Shown: positions 45,573 through 58,900 of the stretch, piece by piece
Layout of the letters: every line of letters begins with the position of its first letter
Position numbering within the stretch: position 1 is the first letter of the stretch
Source: Lithospermum erythrorhizon
Lineage: Eukaryota > Streptophyta > Magnoliopsida > Boraginales > Boraginaceae
Direction: 5' to 3'
Assembly (NCBI GenBank): GCA_019722365.1
Contig: JADFUC010001570.1
Location: 1 to 64,000 of the forward strand
DNA length: 64,000 nt
Notes under the pieces: model-generated
The model's input: the letters and a program-made list of their open reading frames with translations, nothing else
What the model was told of the DNA's origin: nothing
The model's database searches: none
Made by a program: the position numbers and the translations under genes

Positions 45573-48130
45573 GTGGTTATGGTCATGCTACTACAGCACT
45601 TGATCACTTTCTACACCTTAAAAATGTACTTCATATTTCCTAAAATAACAAAACCTTATCTCATCCAGAGAAGATTTACCACTGATAATTATGTATCCAT
45701 TGAGTTTGACCCGTTTGGTTTTTCCGTGAATGATTTTCGGACGGGTACTAGGATCATGAGATGTGATAGCACCCCAGACTCACGACCCATTGCTCGACCC
45801 GACCCGTACCACATTTGCCACTTACGGTTAGGTCCTAGTTTATGGCATGAACGTTTAGGACATCCCAGGAACACACATTTTGATAACCTTAGAAAACAAA
45901 AGTTTATTAATTGTAATGGATATTTTTCTGATTTATGTCAATCGTGTGTGCTTGGTAAACGTATTAAATTGTCTTTTCATAAATCGTCTACAATCACTAC
46001 TATGCCTTTTGATATAGTGATATTTGGACGTCACAATAAGTAAGTTAAATGCGTACATCGATACTACTTGGGTACTACGGATAACTACTTTCGAATTTTT
46101 CTATGGACTTTTCCCTTATCCCATAAATCCCAAGTCTTCTCCACGTTTGTCATGTTTCGGGCTCTCATACGTACCCAATTTGAAAAAGAAATAAAATATC
46201 TCCAATGTGATCATGGGACTGAATTCACAAATAACTCTTTTAAAATCCTATGTCTCAATCACGGCATTACTTTCCGTCTCTCGTGTCTATACACTTCTCC
46301 TCAAAATGGAAAAAGCGAATACACTCTCGCAGTACAATCAATAATCATATTTGTACTGCTCCATTATCCATCTTCTTGATGCCCCCCGCATACGGCACCA
46401 TCTTTCTTGAACCACCATTACCTTCTAAACATTCTTCCTCTGAAACCTTATATTATCGTACTCCGATCCATTACTATCGCTTAAACAACCAACCTATGGA
46501 CATGCCCGGGTCTTTGGGTATGCTTTGTTATCCCACTTTTCCCTCCCGAAACACTATAGAAGCTACTGCTTGACCCCGCTCCACCCGTGTGTGTTCCTTG
46601 GTTATCCCTCGATCGTGAAATTTCGCATGCTTATGATATTGTAATTCGTAAAATCATTATTAGTAGACATGTCATCTTCGATGAAACCAAATTCCCCTTC
46701 TCCATGAGTAGTCGACCAGCTAGCGTTAAATATCATTTTCTCGGCTGATCCTCTACGTTCATCTTTGCTTTATCCGTTGCCCGTAACCATTTCGCGCGCG
46801 CCGCTGAATCTCACAACCCGCGATGCCTCGCATCCGTTTCAGCTCCACTTGGACCACCGTAAACCTATCGTCGATGACGCTGAGTCCAAGCTATGCCGCG
46901 ATCTCTTTACTTCCACCATACAAATGAGTTCACGCGTACCACATCCCACGCTGACGGCAATGACTACAGTAATGCTGACCGTCCCAACTCCCGGCCTTTT
47001 CGGCTGCTGCTTGTAACCGCGTAGTATCCATGGGATCTTGAGCAAATCGAAGTACCTCTTGTCGCCCCAGGCACCACCCGTTTCCAAAATCCCGTGCATG
47101 CACTTAATGATCCAAATTGGAAAATGGCCATGTATGATGAATATGATGCTTTAATTAAAAATAATACTTGGGAATTAGTGCCTCGCCCCTCGGGTGTTAA
47201 TATTATTCGTTCCATGTGGATTTTTCGTCATAAATTGAATTCTGATGGCTCTTTTGAGAGGTATAAGGCTCGTCTTGTAGGTGATGGAAAAACACAGCAG
47301 GTGGGCATTGATTGTGGTGATACGCTTTAATACAGTAGTCCAAACACACTACTATTAGCATTAAACATAGCTTTGTCTTAGTCGTCATTAAATGACTTGA
47401 TGTGGTAAGAATCACGTTCCTCCGTGGTGACTTGCATGGCTTGTGTACACATGTATCGGCCCGATGGAATTTTTCGAGATCCGGTCTATCCTGATCATGT
47501 TTGCAAATTACGCCAAATCGCGCTTATATGATGCCAGCCGAGGCCCAGAGCTTATCGGCGGTTTCGATTCTGGAATTTCGTATGGGTTTACTCCGCAGTA
47601 GATCAGATCATTACGTTTATACTTACCGAAAGGGTAGTGACATCGCTTACCTTCTCTTATATGTGGGCGTGTATTCTACTGTTTATATACGGAAAGTCTC
47701 TTGGTTTACGTATTTTTAGGTAATAATCTAATCTGTAGCACAGTGCTTCTAAGCGCCAGGCCACCATATCTCGTTCGATCTTGAGAGCGAGAATAATGTG
47801 TAATTATCGGGAATGTCGTCTCTGAAGCTTGTTGGCTCCGTAATTTGCTTTTGGAACTTCATCATCCTCTCACCAAAGCTACCATCATATATTGTGACAA
47901 CGTTAGTGCTATCTACCTCATGAGAATCGGTTGGCGTTAACGCACTAAGCATCGCCGAGATTGACATACATTTTGTTCGAGAAAAATGGCTAAATGGTGA
48001 TATCTGAGTTCTTATTATCCCGTCCGATATCAAATTGCCTACACTCTTTTACCAAAGGCTTACGCTCATGTATTCTGCGATTTTGAAGGCAGGTCTTAAG
48101 CGTCGTCCTCACTCCCGGTCGCGTGAGGGG
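45573..48130 (+). pseudogene. broken Copia pol (pre-integrase, integrase, RT, RNase H)
   Basis: Domains in order, in shifting frames. A GAG-pre-integrase segment (LWHERLGHPRNTHFDNLRKQ, CQSCVLGKRIKLSF) lies at about 45840-45990. Integrase core pieces (YLQCDHGTEFTNNSFK, YTSPQNGKSE) lie at 46190-46320. The reverse-transcriptase start (NDPNWKMAMYDEYDALIKNN, TWELVPRPSG, IRSMWIFRHKLNSDG, RYKARLV) is at 47100-47285. A later RT piece (RSDHYVYTYRKGSDIAYLLLYV) is at 47600-47670. RNase H remnants (a CDN-type segment, a DIHFVREK-like segment, LPTLFYQRL) are at about 47890-48060. Many stops and indels; not functional. Confidence 0.85.
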
Positions 48131-48131
48131 G

Positions 48132-48270
48132 TGTATTAGTGTATAAATCAATAGTGAATATTTACCACATGTCATTGTATCGGGCTAGCCCATAGGGTTT
48201 GTCTAAATTATATATATAAGCTACACATATCATTGTAATATTCATTCAGGAAATAATAATATTCTTGCAG
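48132..48270 (+). repeat. right LTR of the Copia element
   Basis: About 139 bp, starting TGTATTAGTGTATAAATCAA and ending ATTCTTGCA, followed by target-site copy GTGAG. Confidence 0.82.
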
Positions 48271-48542
48271 TGAGATTGAGCAATGAGCCGATGACCAAAG
48301 AAACAAAAATCATACTATGTCTCACTGCGTTTAACTCTAACGATAATTATGCCATATAATTCATCTGAATCATGACGGAAACACAGTCAAAACCCATTTC
48401 GAGAAACTAAATCGGTGCAATTCCAATTAGAAAGTCATACTCGAAACGTAACTTATATACAGTTTCATGGGTATCAGTTCGAACCGATCCAGTATAGTTG
48501 AATTTTTTTTCCACTATTTCGACTCTAATTTGGGACTCGTTT

Positions 48543-48896
48543 CTAAACAATCCGAGTTTGGGGTAGACTAGGTTTCAATCGAAATGATCGGAGTACAATG
48601 CAAGTTAGACCGAACTTGCTCGACAGCGTTTGTAGCTTGAATTGACAAAAAAATAAAAATAACCCACAAGGCTGGGAAAGTCGGTGGAGTAGTTGATCGA
48701 GTTTGTATTGAGATATCATTAATTTAATTTCCATATCAAGACTTTCTCGGTAGAGTTTGTCACATTGGGCTTGACGTCTTAATTGGTGGGCAATCTTGTA
48801 ATTTGGGTCATTCGCGTTTTCCACCCCATAAATATCGCCGCCTCGGTAGCTTATATACACATTGCCCTCAATTATTCTCCTTCGATCAATTTCCAT
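48543..48896 (-). CDS. unrecognised minus-strand frame, divergent to CDKG2
   Basis: A frame of 117 residues starting MEIDRRRIIEGNVYISYRGG. The first 75 residues are charged and well balanced (such as KIAHQLRRQAQCDKLYRESL), while the rest turns hydrophobic and less protein-like, as if an intron began near LLHRLSQ. It is divergent from CDKG2, with 439 bp between the two ATGs. I recognise no family. It could be a real small gene with a missed second exon, or chance. Confidence 0.3.
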   Translation of the reverse strand: MEIDRRRIIEGNVYISYRGGDIYGVENANDPNYKIAHQLRRQAQCDKLYRESLDMEIKLMISQYKLDQLLHRLSQPCGLFLFFCQFKLQTLSSKFGLTCIVLRSFRLKPSLPQTRIV

Positions 48897-48924
48897 AGGG
48901 TTTCAAATAGTCAACGATTCAAAA

Positions 48925-49200
48925 CCTAAAAGGTCAACGATTAATTTCATCAATTACCTTTTTTATGTGTTTAATTTCCACATAAATTACCGAAATTCAC
49001 GTTTTATTTGTCTGATTAGCTATATTGATTTTCCAATTAAATTGGGTTAACTTTTTTGGGGATTCAAAAATTCAACGAATTAATTTCTCGCTTACCTTTG
49101 TTTCCGTGTTCAATTTGTGAACTAGTTAACGAATTTGGTGTTTTTATTTGTCCGATTAGCTATATTGAGCTTTTTCTGATTAAATTGGGGGAAAAGTTGT
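48925..49200. repeat. tandem duplication of about 140 bp in the CDKG2 leader
   Basis: GATTAGCTATATTGA occurs at 49014 and 49154, with matching context on both sides: TTTATTTGTC(T/C), a TTAAATTGGG block downstream, and a TCAACGA(A)TTAATTTC block upstream at about 48934 and 49073. The offset is 140 bp. The copies have diverged. It lies between the divergent frame and the CDKG2 ATG. Confidence 0.75.
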
Positions 49201-49335
49201 TTTCGATATAATTGTTTAGGGTTTCGAAAAAGTTTCGATTTTTTTTGCTGTTAGGACCTCAATTTGAGCTTTTTAGGCGTTATTGCTGAATTAGGGCTAT
49301 CAGTGACATTTATAGGCATATTAATTGAGATATAG

Positions 49336-52307
49336 ATGTCTTCTGGAAGGCATAGGTGTGTTGATTACGCTAAATTTAAGGATATGGAAATGGAGATTAA
49401 GGTGAGGGAAATTGGGTATAAGAAGGGATTTACGGGTGATCGAGTTAGGGTTCGTAATAGGGATTGTGATAGAGGCAAAATTAGAGACGTGGGTTTCGGA
49501 GATGATAAAGGTAGGATAAGGAGCAAAGAAATTAAGGAGAGGGAGGTGATGATGAGTTGTGGGGATGAATTTACGAAAAGTAGTGATTCGGGGAGTAATG
49601 GGGGTGTTGGGGTTCTGAGGCGAAGGTCGTCTGAAAGGGATGCTGATAGAGAGCCTGGGGAGTTGTCTAGCGATAGTGGGTCTGATAGGGGTATTGTTTT
49701 AGATTTGCAGGTGAAAGAGAGTGGAATTAAGGAGATCGAAAGTGGGGATCAATTGCCTGTTAAGGGAAAAAAGAGGAACTTTTCGTCGATTATTCGAGAC
49801 AGGGACGATAAGGAAGTCAGCAGTGTGGTGAAGAATAGTGATTATAAGGTGGGCTCACATGATGGTAATTCTGTATCTCCTAGGCCTAGAAAGATTGCCA
49901 AGATTAAGGTTCTACAGCCGACACAATGTAGTGTGGAACTTGACCCCTATTTGTCTGCCGGCAGTAGCTCCCTCATTGATCAAACCTCGTCTGGGGAAGC
50001 ACATGAGGTTTATAATGATGTGAAAGAAGATATTGTGGAAGACGAGGACTTCGTTCCCTCGAGGAATATTAGATCCTCTCGGTGGGCCAAGGATTTTGAT
50101 TCACCTGCTAGTGAAGGTGAAATTTCTGAAGACGGAGAGATGCCCAAGCTGAAGAAGAAACCATCTGATACAGTGGAAGCAAGAGGGCATAAGAAGTCGG
50201 TGAGTCCGGAGTTAGGGGAACTCAAGCGGGAAGGATCATTAGGAGTTAGGTCCAAGTCCTCTGATTCGGGCGAACGTGTTTGGTCTTCTAGTAGGGATAG
50301 TTGCTCAGGCCATGTTACCGACACTAATGACATGGATGTAGATGAGGATCACCATTATGATGGTGGAAGCGCTAGCCAATCAGATACAGAATTGGAGGAT
50401 TCTGATGGTACACCTAAACTTGCCTTTTCATCGCGCAGGAATGCGAGCATGCTTCATGGTTGTAGAAATGTTGACGAATTTGAGAGGCTTAACAAGATCA
50501 ATGAAGGAACTTATGGGGTAGTTTACAGAGCAAGGGACAAGAAGACAGGTGAGATTGTTGCTTTAAAGAAGGTGAAGATGGAGAAGGAAAGAGAAGGTTT
50601 TCCACTGACCGCCCTTAGAGAAATTAATATTCTACTTTCCTTTGATCACCCTTCAATTGTTGATGTGAAAGAAGTTGTCGTTGGCAGCAGTCTTGATGAC
50701 ATTTTCATGGTAATGGAGTACATGGAACATGATCTGAAAGGTTTTCTGCAAACCAGGGAACAACCCTTTAGTCAAAGTGAAGTTAAAAGTCTCATGCTTC
50801 AGCTTTTGAAAGGTACCAAATATCTTCATGATAACTGGGTGCTTCATCGTGATTTGAAGACATCTAATCTGCTTTTAAACAATAATTTTGAGTTGAAGAT
50901 TTGTGACTTTGGGTTAGCTCGTCAGTATGGCAGCCCTTCGAAACCATATACTCAGTTGGTGGTTACTCTTTGGTACAGGTGAGATTGACTCGATGTTCAT
51001 CTGCATTCTTCAATATGTATTTCCCGTATTATTTTTAAATTGATAATGCTCATTGTCTTTAATGTGTTAGTGTTGGTGAAAAATCTCTGAGTGAGTTGAA
51101 CGTTTATGTATTTCAGGGCCCCAGAGCTTTTATTGGGAGCCAAACAATATTCAACGGCAATTGATATGTGGTCGTTAGGGTGTATTATGGCTGAACTTTT
51201 GTCAAAAGGACCTCTGTTCAATGGGAAATCAGAACTTGACCAAATTGACAAGGTAAATACATTTCTCTTCTTTTATTACACAGAGTGTTGGATGCTAGTC
51301 ATGCTACTGTATTTTGATTATCTCTTTCTATGTCTGTACTACTCTGTAGATCTTCAGAACCCTTGGTACACCCAATGATACAATATGGCCTGGATATTCC
51401 AAACTTCCTGGAGTTAAGGGGAACTTCGTGAAGCACCAGTAAGTATAGATTATTTTTTCTGTATATCTAGATTAATTATTTTTGTTATCACAATTTTGAA
51501 TTCTATAATATTACATGTAAAGGAGGAAAAGATAGAAATGAATAAGAAGTGTCTAGGGAATGAATTGGGTGGGTGTGACTTTGCACCTAGCCCAAGAGAT
51601 GCTAAAAAATTTAGAGGATCTTTTTAGGAATAGAGGATCCACTATTTTTTGCTTCTTGGTAATTTTTTCCCCTACCCCCAAATGTAGAATAGGAAGTTGA
51701 ATTGAGAACTCCAATATAAATCTTCGTATAACGATTAGTGACTTCTGTTTATGGCAGTGTTCTCTACAAGCGTTTGCATCTCTCATCTAACTCATTGAGT
51801 ATGATTTCAGGTCTAACAATCTGAGGAAGAAGTTTCCTCGAAGTTCTTTTACCGGAGCACCTGTTCTCTCAGATGCCGGATTTGACTTACTGAGCAAGCT
51901 GCTAACTTATGACCCTGAAAGGGTAAGCACCTACTCAACTAAGCTGTTTCCTATTGGTAAGTTAAGTTTCATCATAGAAGTTAAACTAATTTGAAGATGT
52001 ATTGATGCAGCGTATTTCTGCGGAAGCTGCTCTTGAGCATGAGTGGTTTCAAGAAGATAACTGTTCTAAGACTAAAGAGCTCGGCAACAGTTTCTTTTCT
52101 GTGTATCCACAAGACAGGTATTGCATGTGTTTCGATTATGTCCTTAACATTTTCGAATAACTAAATTCATCCAATGAGTTAAAGCTAATAGATTGTTAAA
52201 TATGTAGGCATATGCGAAGAATAACAGAGGGTCCAGATACTTTGGAAGGGCGACAGTGGAGAGAGTTGCAACAATGGGGTTCGAGTACTGGTGGCGTCTT
52301 TGGCTAA
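49336..52307 (+). CDS. CDKG2: cyclin-dependent kinase G, CDKG2 type
   Basis: Plant CDKG kinase, counterpart of animal CDK10/CDK11, which pairs with cyclin L and acts in splicing, meiosis and flowering control. Exons are 49336-50978, 51117-51252, 51350-51438, 51811-51922, 52011-52117 and 52208-52307, total 2187 nt (728 residues), in frame throughout with GT-AG introns. A long charged, Arg/Ser/Asp-rich N-terminus (about 380 residues; [25 protein letters not shown]) precedes the kinase domain. Seen there are a Gly-loop ([10 protein letters not shown], about residue 390), catalytic Lys in VALKKVK, cyclin-binding helix PLTALRE (about 422), HRDLKTSN (about 504) and DFGLAR (about 523). The helix is PLTALRE, close to the PLTSLRE I recall for this class. 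The C-terminus is short ([12 protein letters not shown]). I recall At1g67580 as the Arabidopsis match. Confidence 0.96.
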
Positions 52308-55300
52308 GCAAATTTGGTGTCCCAGTATTTGATCACATCTTGAGCATCTGAAGGTTAATTGGTTGTTCGATTATTGTAGGCGCATTCAAAATATAATGGG
52401 GAGACTCGACCTGTTTACAGAATGTGACTAAAAGAATTGCCACGTCTTCAAGGGCTTCATTTTTGGCTAACCAGGTGTTTGGTTATCATCATCCTTCTCC
52501 CATTCTCCATTATTGAAACCTGGTCAGATTGAGGTGAGACCATTCTTTGGACAGGAATAAAAAAAAATTTGTGCGATGACAATTCATCTTTGTTTTACGA
52601 AGCACCCTTGATGAAGTCAGAAAACATTGTTTCCCCTTTGCATGTGAGTTAGTTGTGTTGCAGGTTGAGTTCGTCCATCTGCTATTGTCACTATGTACAT
52701 GAAGCTGTTTGCATCAAGAGGCATGACATGATCTTTTTTTTTCATGGAACAGTTCACTGGATACTTCCCTTGTATATGTAATTGTTCCATTGGTGCATTG
52801 TAACCTCTATCCTTAATATTTTAAATATCAGATTATGTTGAATTATATGTTTCTCTTAGTTCTTTCATTTTTATTTTTTGCATTGTGTTCGCAAGAGGCG
52901 TCCGTCTAAAGCAGAGCGGCCTTTCTTAGCTTTTCACTAGTGAAGAATTTGACAGGAAGTTTTCCAACTTAAAGGTAATATATCTGATGCATAGATTAAT
53001 TGGGGTCTGGAACTGTCCCCAATTATGTGGTAATTGTTTCTTCTCCAAAAGATTCAGAGGCATGAATGATTTAATAGGAGTGTGGGCTTGTTCTGCGTTC
53101 TGTATGTCTGTGATATCTTCTTTCCTGGTGATGGCATGCCTTGATAATCTGGAGTAGCATAATGGGTCTTTTATTTAATTTTATATTTGCCAATAGCATG
53201 CATTGATCATGTAAGTAGTAGAGTGGCTCAGCATACTTTTAGCAGTTATAGGTTTTGTGTTCATAGTGTTGCTTCTCATACTTTCTCAATTAACAATATA
53301 GTTCAGCGTTGATGGCTGATTTATTTTCTATCGATATTTAATTGTAAATGTAAGATGCAGACATTGCATGTCAAGGCTCAAATCAATTGCTCATGTATTG
53401 TATAAGTTTAAGCATTTCACATGAAAGTTAAATGGGTTTAACGCTTAACAAATTCTTATAAATGTATGCCTGATTTTCATAACTAAGTTTTCTGATTTTC
53501 ATAATTCGGAATTTTTGTTTATTTTTTGGGAGGCATTATGGTCAATTGATCATAGTGTGTATTTTCATCATGATCCTCAATCGAAACAATAGAAGTAATG
53601 AGAGGAGCTGGAAAGTGCTATTAATTTATTTTTTTAACAATTGATCATAGTGTGTATTTTCATCATGATTAGTCTAAAGCACACTGGTACATATCTTCCT
53701 TTTGCCTGTTGATACAGGCTTCTATTGCCTGTTGACACGGAGCTGTCATTACTTTTTATTGGTGCTACTGTGTCTATTAGTTTTTTTTTCCCTCGCCACT
53801 CATGCTTCTCCACCCTGTAAAGTAGTATCCGTTGGTTAATCATATTAAAACCTCAAACTAAATTTTATGCTCGGAAGAGTGGGGTCATGTTCTCGAGTTT
53901 ACAATTGTTTTTATTATGCCTGAACTTTTATGACATTCACATGCAACATCATGCAGCACCGGAGCAAGCAGGTGTGGGGTGTTTTCCGCTGGTTGTGAGA
54001 GGTATAGATTTCCGTGTTTTTCCGTCTGTGCAGGTATCCATTGGTTTTTGGACATTGCCATCTCTAGATATGTACATGTACTCTGATTTCTACTCTTCGC
54101 TTTTCTTTGTGTAATTTCACAACTTCCAATTCCTTTTAAGATTTCATGAACTTCTTTTCGTGTGTTACCATTTTCCGTCGTCTTGTCTCCGTTTGCCGCT
54201 GCTATATTTTTCAGAATAAATGTTGGTTTGGGAATCGAAATTCTTGTAGTGCTCTCCGTCGGAAGCACTCCTGGTGAAAGATAATGGAGGTGGTTATATC
54301 ATCTACCCTCATCAAAGCTAATGGGACGTGGTTATCTCATATCACACTCGTCTTACACCGCTGTAAAAAGAGTAGTATCGATTAATATCAATTAGTTGCA
54401 AACAGTATTAATATCCTTTTGTCATGATATCTAGTAGTCGGACAAATTCTGTAAACCTTCATGAATGGCTCAGTGTTGTATCTTGGCCAGCCAGATTGAC
54501 GGAGAGCCCTTCCGTAATCTTACATGAAAGTTTCTATATAGGTCAGTTCTTTATTTTATTCATCTGGTTATTTATGTACCTTTTTAGTGCTGTCACTAGT
54601 ATCAAGGGGAAGGGTATAGAAGAGCCTTTCTAGGTCAATTCTTATGGCTTCAAAGTTACTTCTGTGGGTTTATAGTAGTTTTTCTTAGAGTGTGCATTAA
54701 TCAGCTGTTGTGGCCCCAAATGTGAACTTCAGTGAGGAGACCTTAACAAGAAGATGGATAGAGAGAATGGATATGGATTGAAGTTAGAGGAGGTTCTCTT
54801 CCTATTTTCTGTATTTTTGTCATTTGTGTAATTTTTAGTAAATTTCTCCAATCAGTTGCATACTTTAACAATCTTGTTTGAACATCTCCATTAATCTGCG
54901 TTCTGGTTAGAAAAACCATATTAATAATTAGGATGAAGTTGCTCTAACTCGAATTTTGATGTTTTGTATTTTCGTCGTTTAGTTATTCCAATTCTATCTT
55001 GCATGATACTTGTTTAATGAGACAATAGATCTACATATGGAAATTATTATCCTACTCCGAGATTGTTTTGGACAATCATAATTGACAGGTTAGTGGCGAC
55101 TAACGAGTAATGGAGCTCGTAAAGTACAGCAGACTGAAAATCATAAGGTGGTACTGACTGAAGATTATTTCCTTGTGATATTCTTGTGTTTTGCATTTAG
55201 GTTGATCAAGTAAGTCATTCGGAATGTGCCCAAGGTGCTCCCTCTGTAACTAACCGATTGGATTGCACCAAACATTACGGATCGATAATGAGGTTTTTAG

Positions 55301-55413
55301 TTTGATGAGTTGCAATGTATAGTTTTTTGTAAGTCACTTTTATGTGATATGGTGGGATTTTGAAAAATATAAATTGCAAGAAGTCTTATCGTGAACTAGT
55401 CTTTGTTATGGAG
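52308..55413. other. 3' UTR of CDKG2 and 3 kb of intergenic DNA
   Basis: The first few hundred bases are probably the CDKG2 3' UTR. No further exon is supported. A 28-bp word (GATCATAGTGTGTATTTTCA and its extension) occurs twice, at about 53549 and 53643. Frames at 53634-54268 have no family resemblance. Confidence 0.5.
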
Positions 55414-55422
55414 TATATATTT

Positions 55423-55568
55423 GGCTTCTTTTTTTTTGTCCCTGAATTATTGTTATCATTTCACATTACTCCCTAAAACTATTATTCTTTCATTCTTGTC
55501 TCTTAAACTTTCCTTGTTTTCAAATTGCCTTGTAACTTGTCTCTTTGGCTTGAAAAACACGGATAATT
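55423..55568 (+). repeat. left TIR of the MULE
   Basis: Inverted counterpart of 60082-60202, about 146 bp, starting GGCTTCTTTTTTTTTGTCCC. Confidence 0.88.
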
Positions 55569-55989
55569 TAAATTGAAGGGCTATTTTCAACAATTCAGTT
55601 CTATTTGGATATCATTAACCATACTCATCTATAGTTAACCACATTATGATTAAGCCTAAGTTAAATTATTTTGGTCTTTAATTAAAATACCCTCAAATTA
55701 ATTCTCCCCATTTTTTCCATTTCCAGTTGGTTCCAAGAACACTTCTAGTTGGTTCCAAGAACACGAAAAGACATAGAAGAAAAACATCAACTCTTTGACC
55801 AAAATTTGCCAAAAATGCCACCAAAGAACTCTTAGAAGTCGTCCAAATGTTGAAGAACTTGTTCATCGGTTCTGGAGAGGGGAAGGAGAGTTATATTTGT
55901 TTAATGAACTATATTGTAAGTTATTGTAGTTGTAAGGTCTCCTTCAATTTCTAAATTTTCTTGGTTGTTAACAACATGCATGGACATTA

Positions 55990-58900
55990 TCATATGTTGT
56001 AGGTATCGACAAAGATTTATTCACTCTCAAGGTCCATCGAGGGGGTAAATTTAAGAGGTATAGGGGTAAGCGGATTTATGTTGGTGGATGGGTAAAATAT
56101 GTTGATTACCAGAAATGTAGAGACATGTCTATGCGGGTGTTGTGTCAAATTTTAGTGGGCTAGGGCTAAAAGGTATAAGCTTTTTCTATTACAAGAAACA
56201 TATGATGTCCTTGGATAATGGGTTAGTGCATCTTAAGACGAATTCAGACATTGTAGATATAGTAGCTTGGGTTTCGGTTGTTAGAGAAATAGAGGTTTAT
56301 GTAACCCATCCTAGTCATGCTTTTGTTAAAAGTATGTTAATTGGAGAGATGTATGATGCTGTTAGGAAGTTGTGGCCTAAAACAGTTTTAAGAGGAACAA
56401 GTGATGATGAATTTGTGATCATTAAATGTATGGAGTCCATGTTAAAAGAGATGAAAGATTTTCCCCTATTAAAGTGGTATCCAACTAGTGGTGAAGAGGA
56501 GAATTTGGGGCAAAATAAGGAGGTGGGAGATGAATACTTTGAGCATGATGAGTTTATGATGCGTGAGGATAATATTGTTGGTGAAGGGGGTGGTAGTGAT
56601 AATGTTGTTGGTGAAGGGAGTGGCAATGATGATGTTGTTGGTGAAGGGGGTGGTAGTGATAATGTTGTTGGTGAAGGGAGTGGCAATGATGATGTTGTTG
56701 GTGAAAGGATGGTAATGATGATTATGTTGGTGAAGGGGGGTGGGAGTGGTAATGATGATTATGTTGGTGAAGGGGGTGGGAGTGTAGGTGGTAATAATGT
56801 AGGTTTTGAGTTTGAGTATGATTGTTATGATGACTTTAACAATGAGGCATTTTTAGGGAGGATAATTTAGATGATGATGTTGAGTCTAATGGGGATGATG
56901 GGGACGAGGGGAATAGTGTATGTTGCACAAGTGAAGGGGCTACTTATGATGCTCTAGGTCCAATTTTGGAGTACATTGGTCCGCTTTCGGAAGCAGAGTA
57001 TGAGGATTCTGACCAGCCTAAGGAGTTAAGTGAGGAAGAGGAAGAAGAAGGAGAGTGCTCAAGTACAAGAAAGAGGAATAGAAGTACTGCAGCTGAGGGA
57101 GTGTTGTATAACAAGGAAGTGCATCTTAGAAACCCAGTCCTTGTGCCTTGCATGATCTTTGGAAATGCAGGAGAGTTCAGGGACTTGATCAGGGCATACG
57201 CAGTACACGCAAATAAGCTATTGAAGTTCATAAAAAATGACAAGTGGAGACTCCGTGTTCATTGCGAAGTCGAGAGTTACAACTTTAGTGTTTTCTGTTC
57301 AAGGATTGGAAAGACAAACAACCTATCAATTAAGACTATGGTTGAAGAACATATGTGTGGGGAGACCATTCGAAATAGAAGTGTCACAGTTAATTTCCTA
57401 TAGCTAGGAAATACATAAACAAGATGAGGAGAAGTTCTAAAATTCATCTCAAGAGCTTTATTGGTAATGTGTTTGATGAGCTACATGCGGAGATAATTAC
57501 CATTATGGCTTGGAGAGCGACAAAAGCTGCAGGGTATATGTTATTTGATAATGAAAAGAAACAATTTGCAAGGTTATGGAGCTATGGGAATGAGATACTA
57601 AGGTGATGCCTAACTCAACAGTTCAGATAAAACATGAGTAAAAGTTTGAAAGGATTTGTGTGTCCAGGACCACTAAAAGAAGGCTTTCGAGTAGGTTGTA
57701 GAAGACTACTATGTGTTGATGGTTGTTTCTTGAAAGGGACTTTTAGGGACAGATTCTAGTTGCAATTGAAATAGATGGAAACAATGATATTTATCCCATT
57801 GTTTGGGCAGTTGTAGAGGTTGAGAATACAAACTCTTGGAAATGGTTCATCCAAAAGAATATTTGGAAATGGACGTCGAACCTGAGTCTTGGATATTGAT
57901 GACTGACTAACAAAAGGTAAAATATGCCCCCTATTATTTACCCCTAATACTATAACAACCACCTTCTTATGTATAACAACCACCTTCTTATATTTTAGCT
58001 GACATTGTATCTACAAACAAACAGGGCTGGAAAATGCAATAAAGAATGAGGTGTCACATGCAGAACACAAATTGTGTGTCAAGCACCTCCATGCTAATTG
58101 GAACAAAAGATTTTCAAGGAAGATGTTCTTTGACATGATGTAGAAGGGTGCTAGGGTTGCAAATGTTCCGTACTTTGAAGCATTTATGGAAAAGATCAAG
58201 AATGTTTCAAGTGAAGCCTATGACGCAATCAATAGGATAGACAGAAAAAATGGATGAGGTGTGTATTCCCTCTACATTCAAACTGCCCTCAACTTGTTAA
58301 TAATTGGGTCGAGGCGTTCAACATGTTTATAATTAAGGCAAGGGACCTACCAATTATAACAATATTGAACACCATCTACCACACTGCCATGGCTAGGATT
58401 GAGGAGGAAAGAGAGAATAAGGAGAAGTGGAAGGAACTAGTTTGTCTTAGGGTGGATGAATTGTTGAAAAAAAGATGAAAACGAAATGAAGAATACATTA
58501 CCCGATCTAGTGGAAGCCCAAAGTGTGAAGTGAGTTCAGCTGATCATAGCTTTGTTGTTGACATTGAAAAAAAGAGTTGTGCTTGCGGCTTGTGGCAGTT
58601 GGGAGGGGTACCATGTGTTCATGCGGTGTATGTACAGGACATTAATCAAGAACCTTAGGAAATTTGTTCAGGAAATTTGTTCATGAAGCCTTCCTCAAGA
58701 CAACCTTCTTGGAGGTATACAACCATACCTTAGAACCTCTTAATGGTACTACAATGTGGACAAAAAGCCTCTATTCTGATATTCTTCCACCGGATATCAG
58801 GGTGCTTCCGGGGAAACCAAAAAGATGTCGAAGAGTAGATCCAAGTGAATAAAGAGATAAAGCCGAGAAAGCGGCAGCGGAGAAGGCAAAGAAAGCAAAA

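Larger units (their letters stand above)
44934..48270 (+). mobile_element. Ty1/Copia retrotransposon, short LTRs, decayed
   Basis: Two short related LTRs flank a broken copia-order pol (integrase before reverse transcriptase). Target-site copies GTGAG lie at 44929-44933 and 48271-48275. The total is 3.3 kb against about 4.5-5 kb for complete Copia elements. No Gag region or zinc knuckle is recognisable between the left LTR and the pre-integrase domain, and the reverse-transcriptase core is incomplete. A purine tract (GTGAGGGGG) precedes the right LTR. Confidence 0.88.

Noticed and set aside
56315..56686. 123-residue Ser/Pro-rich minus-strand frame
   Set aside because: Antisense shadow of the Gly/Asp repeat in the MULE transposase linker.
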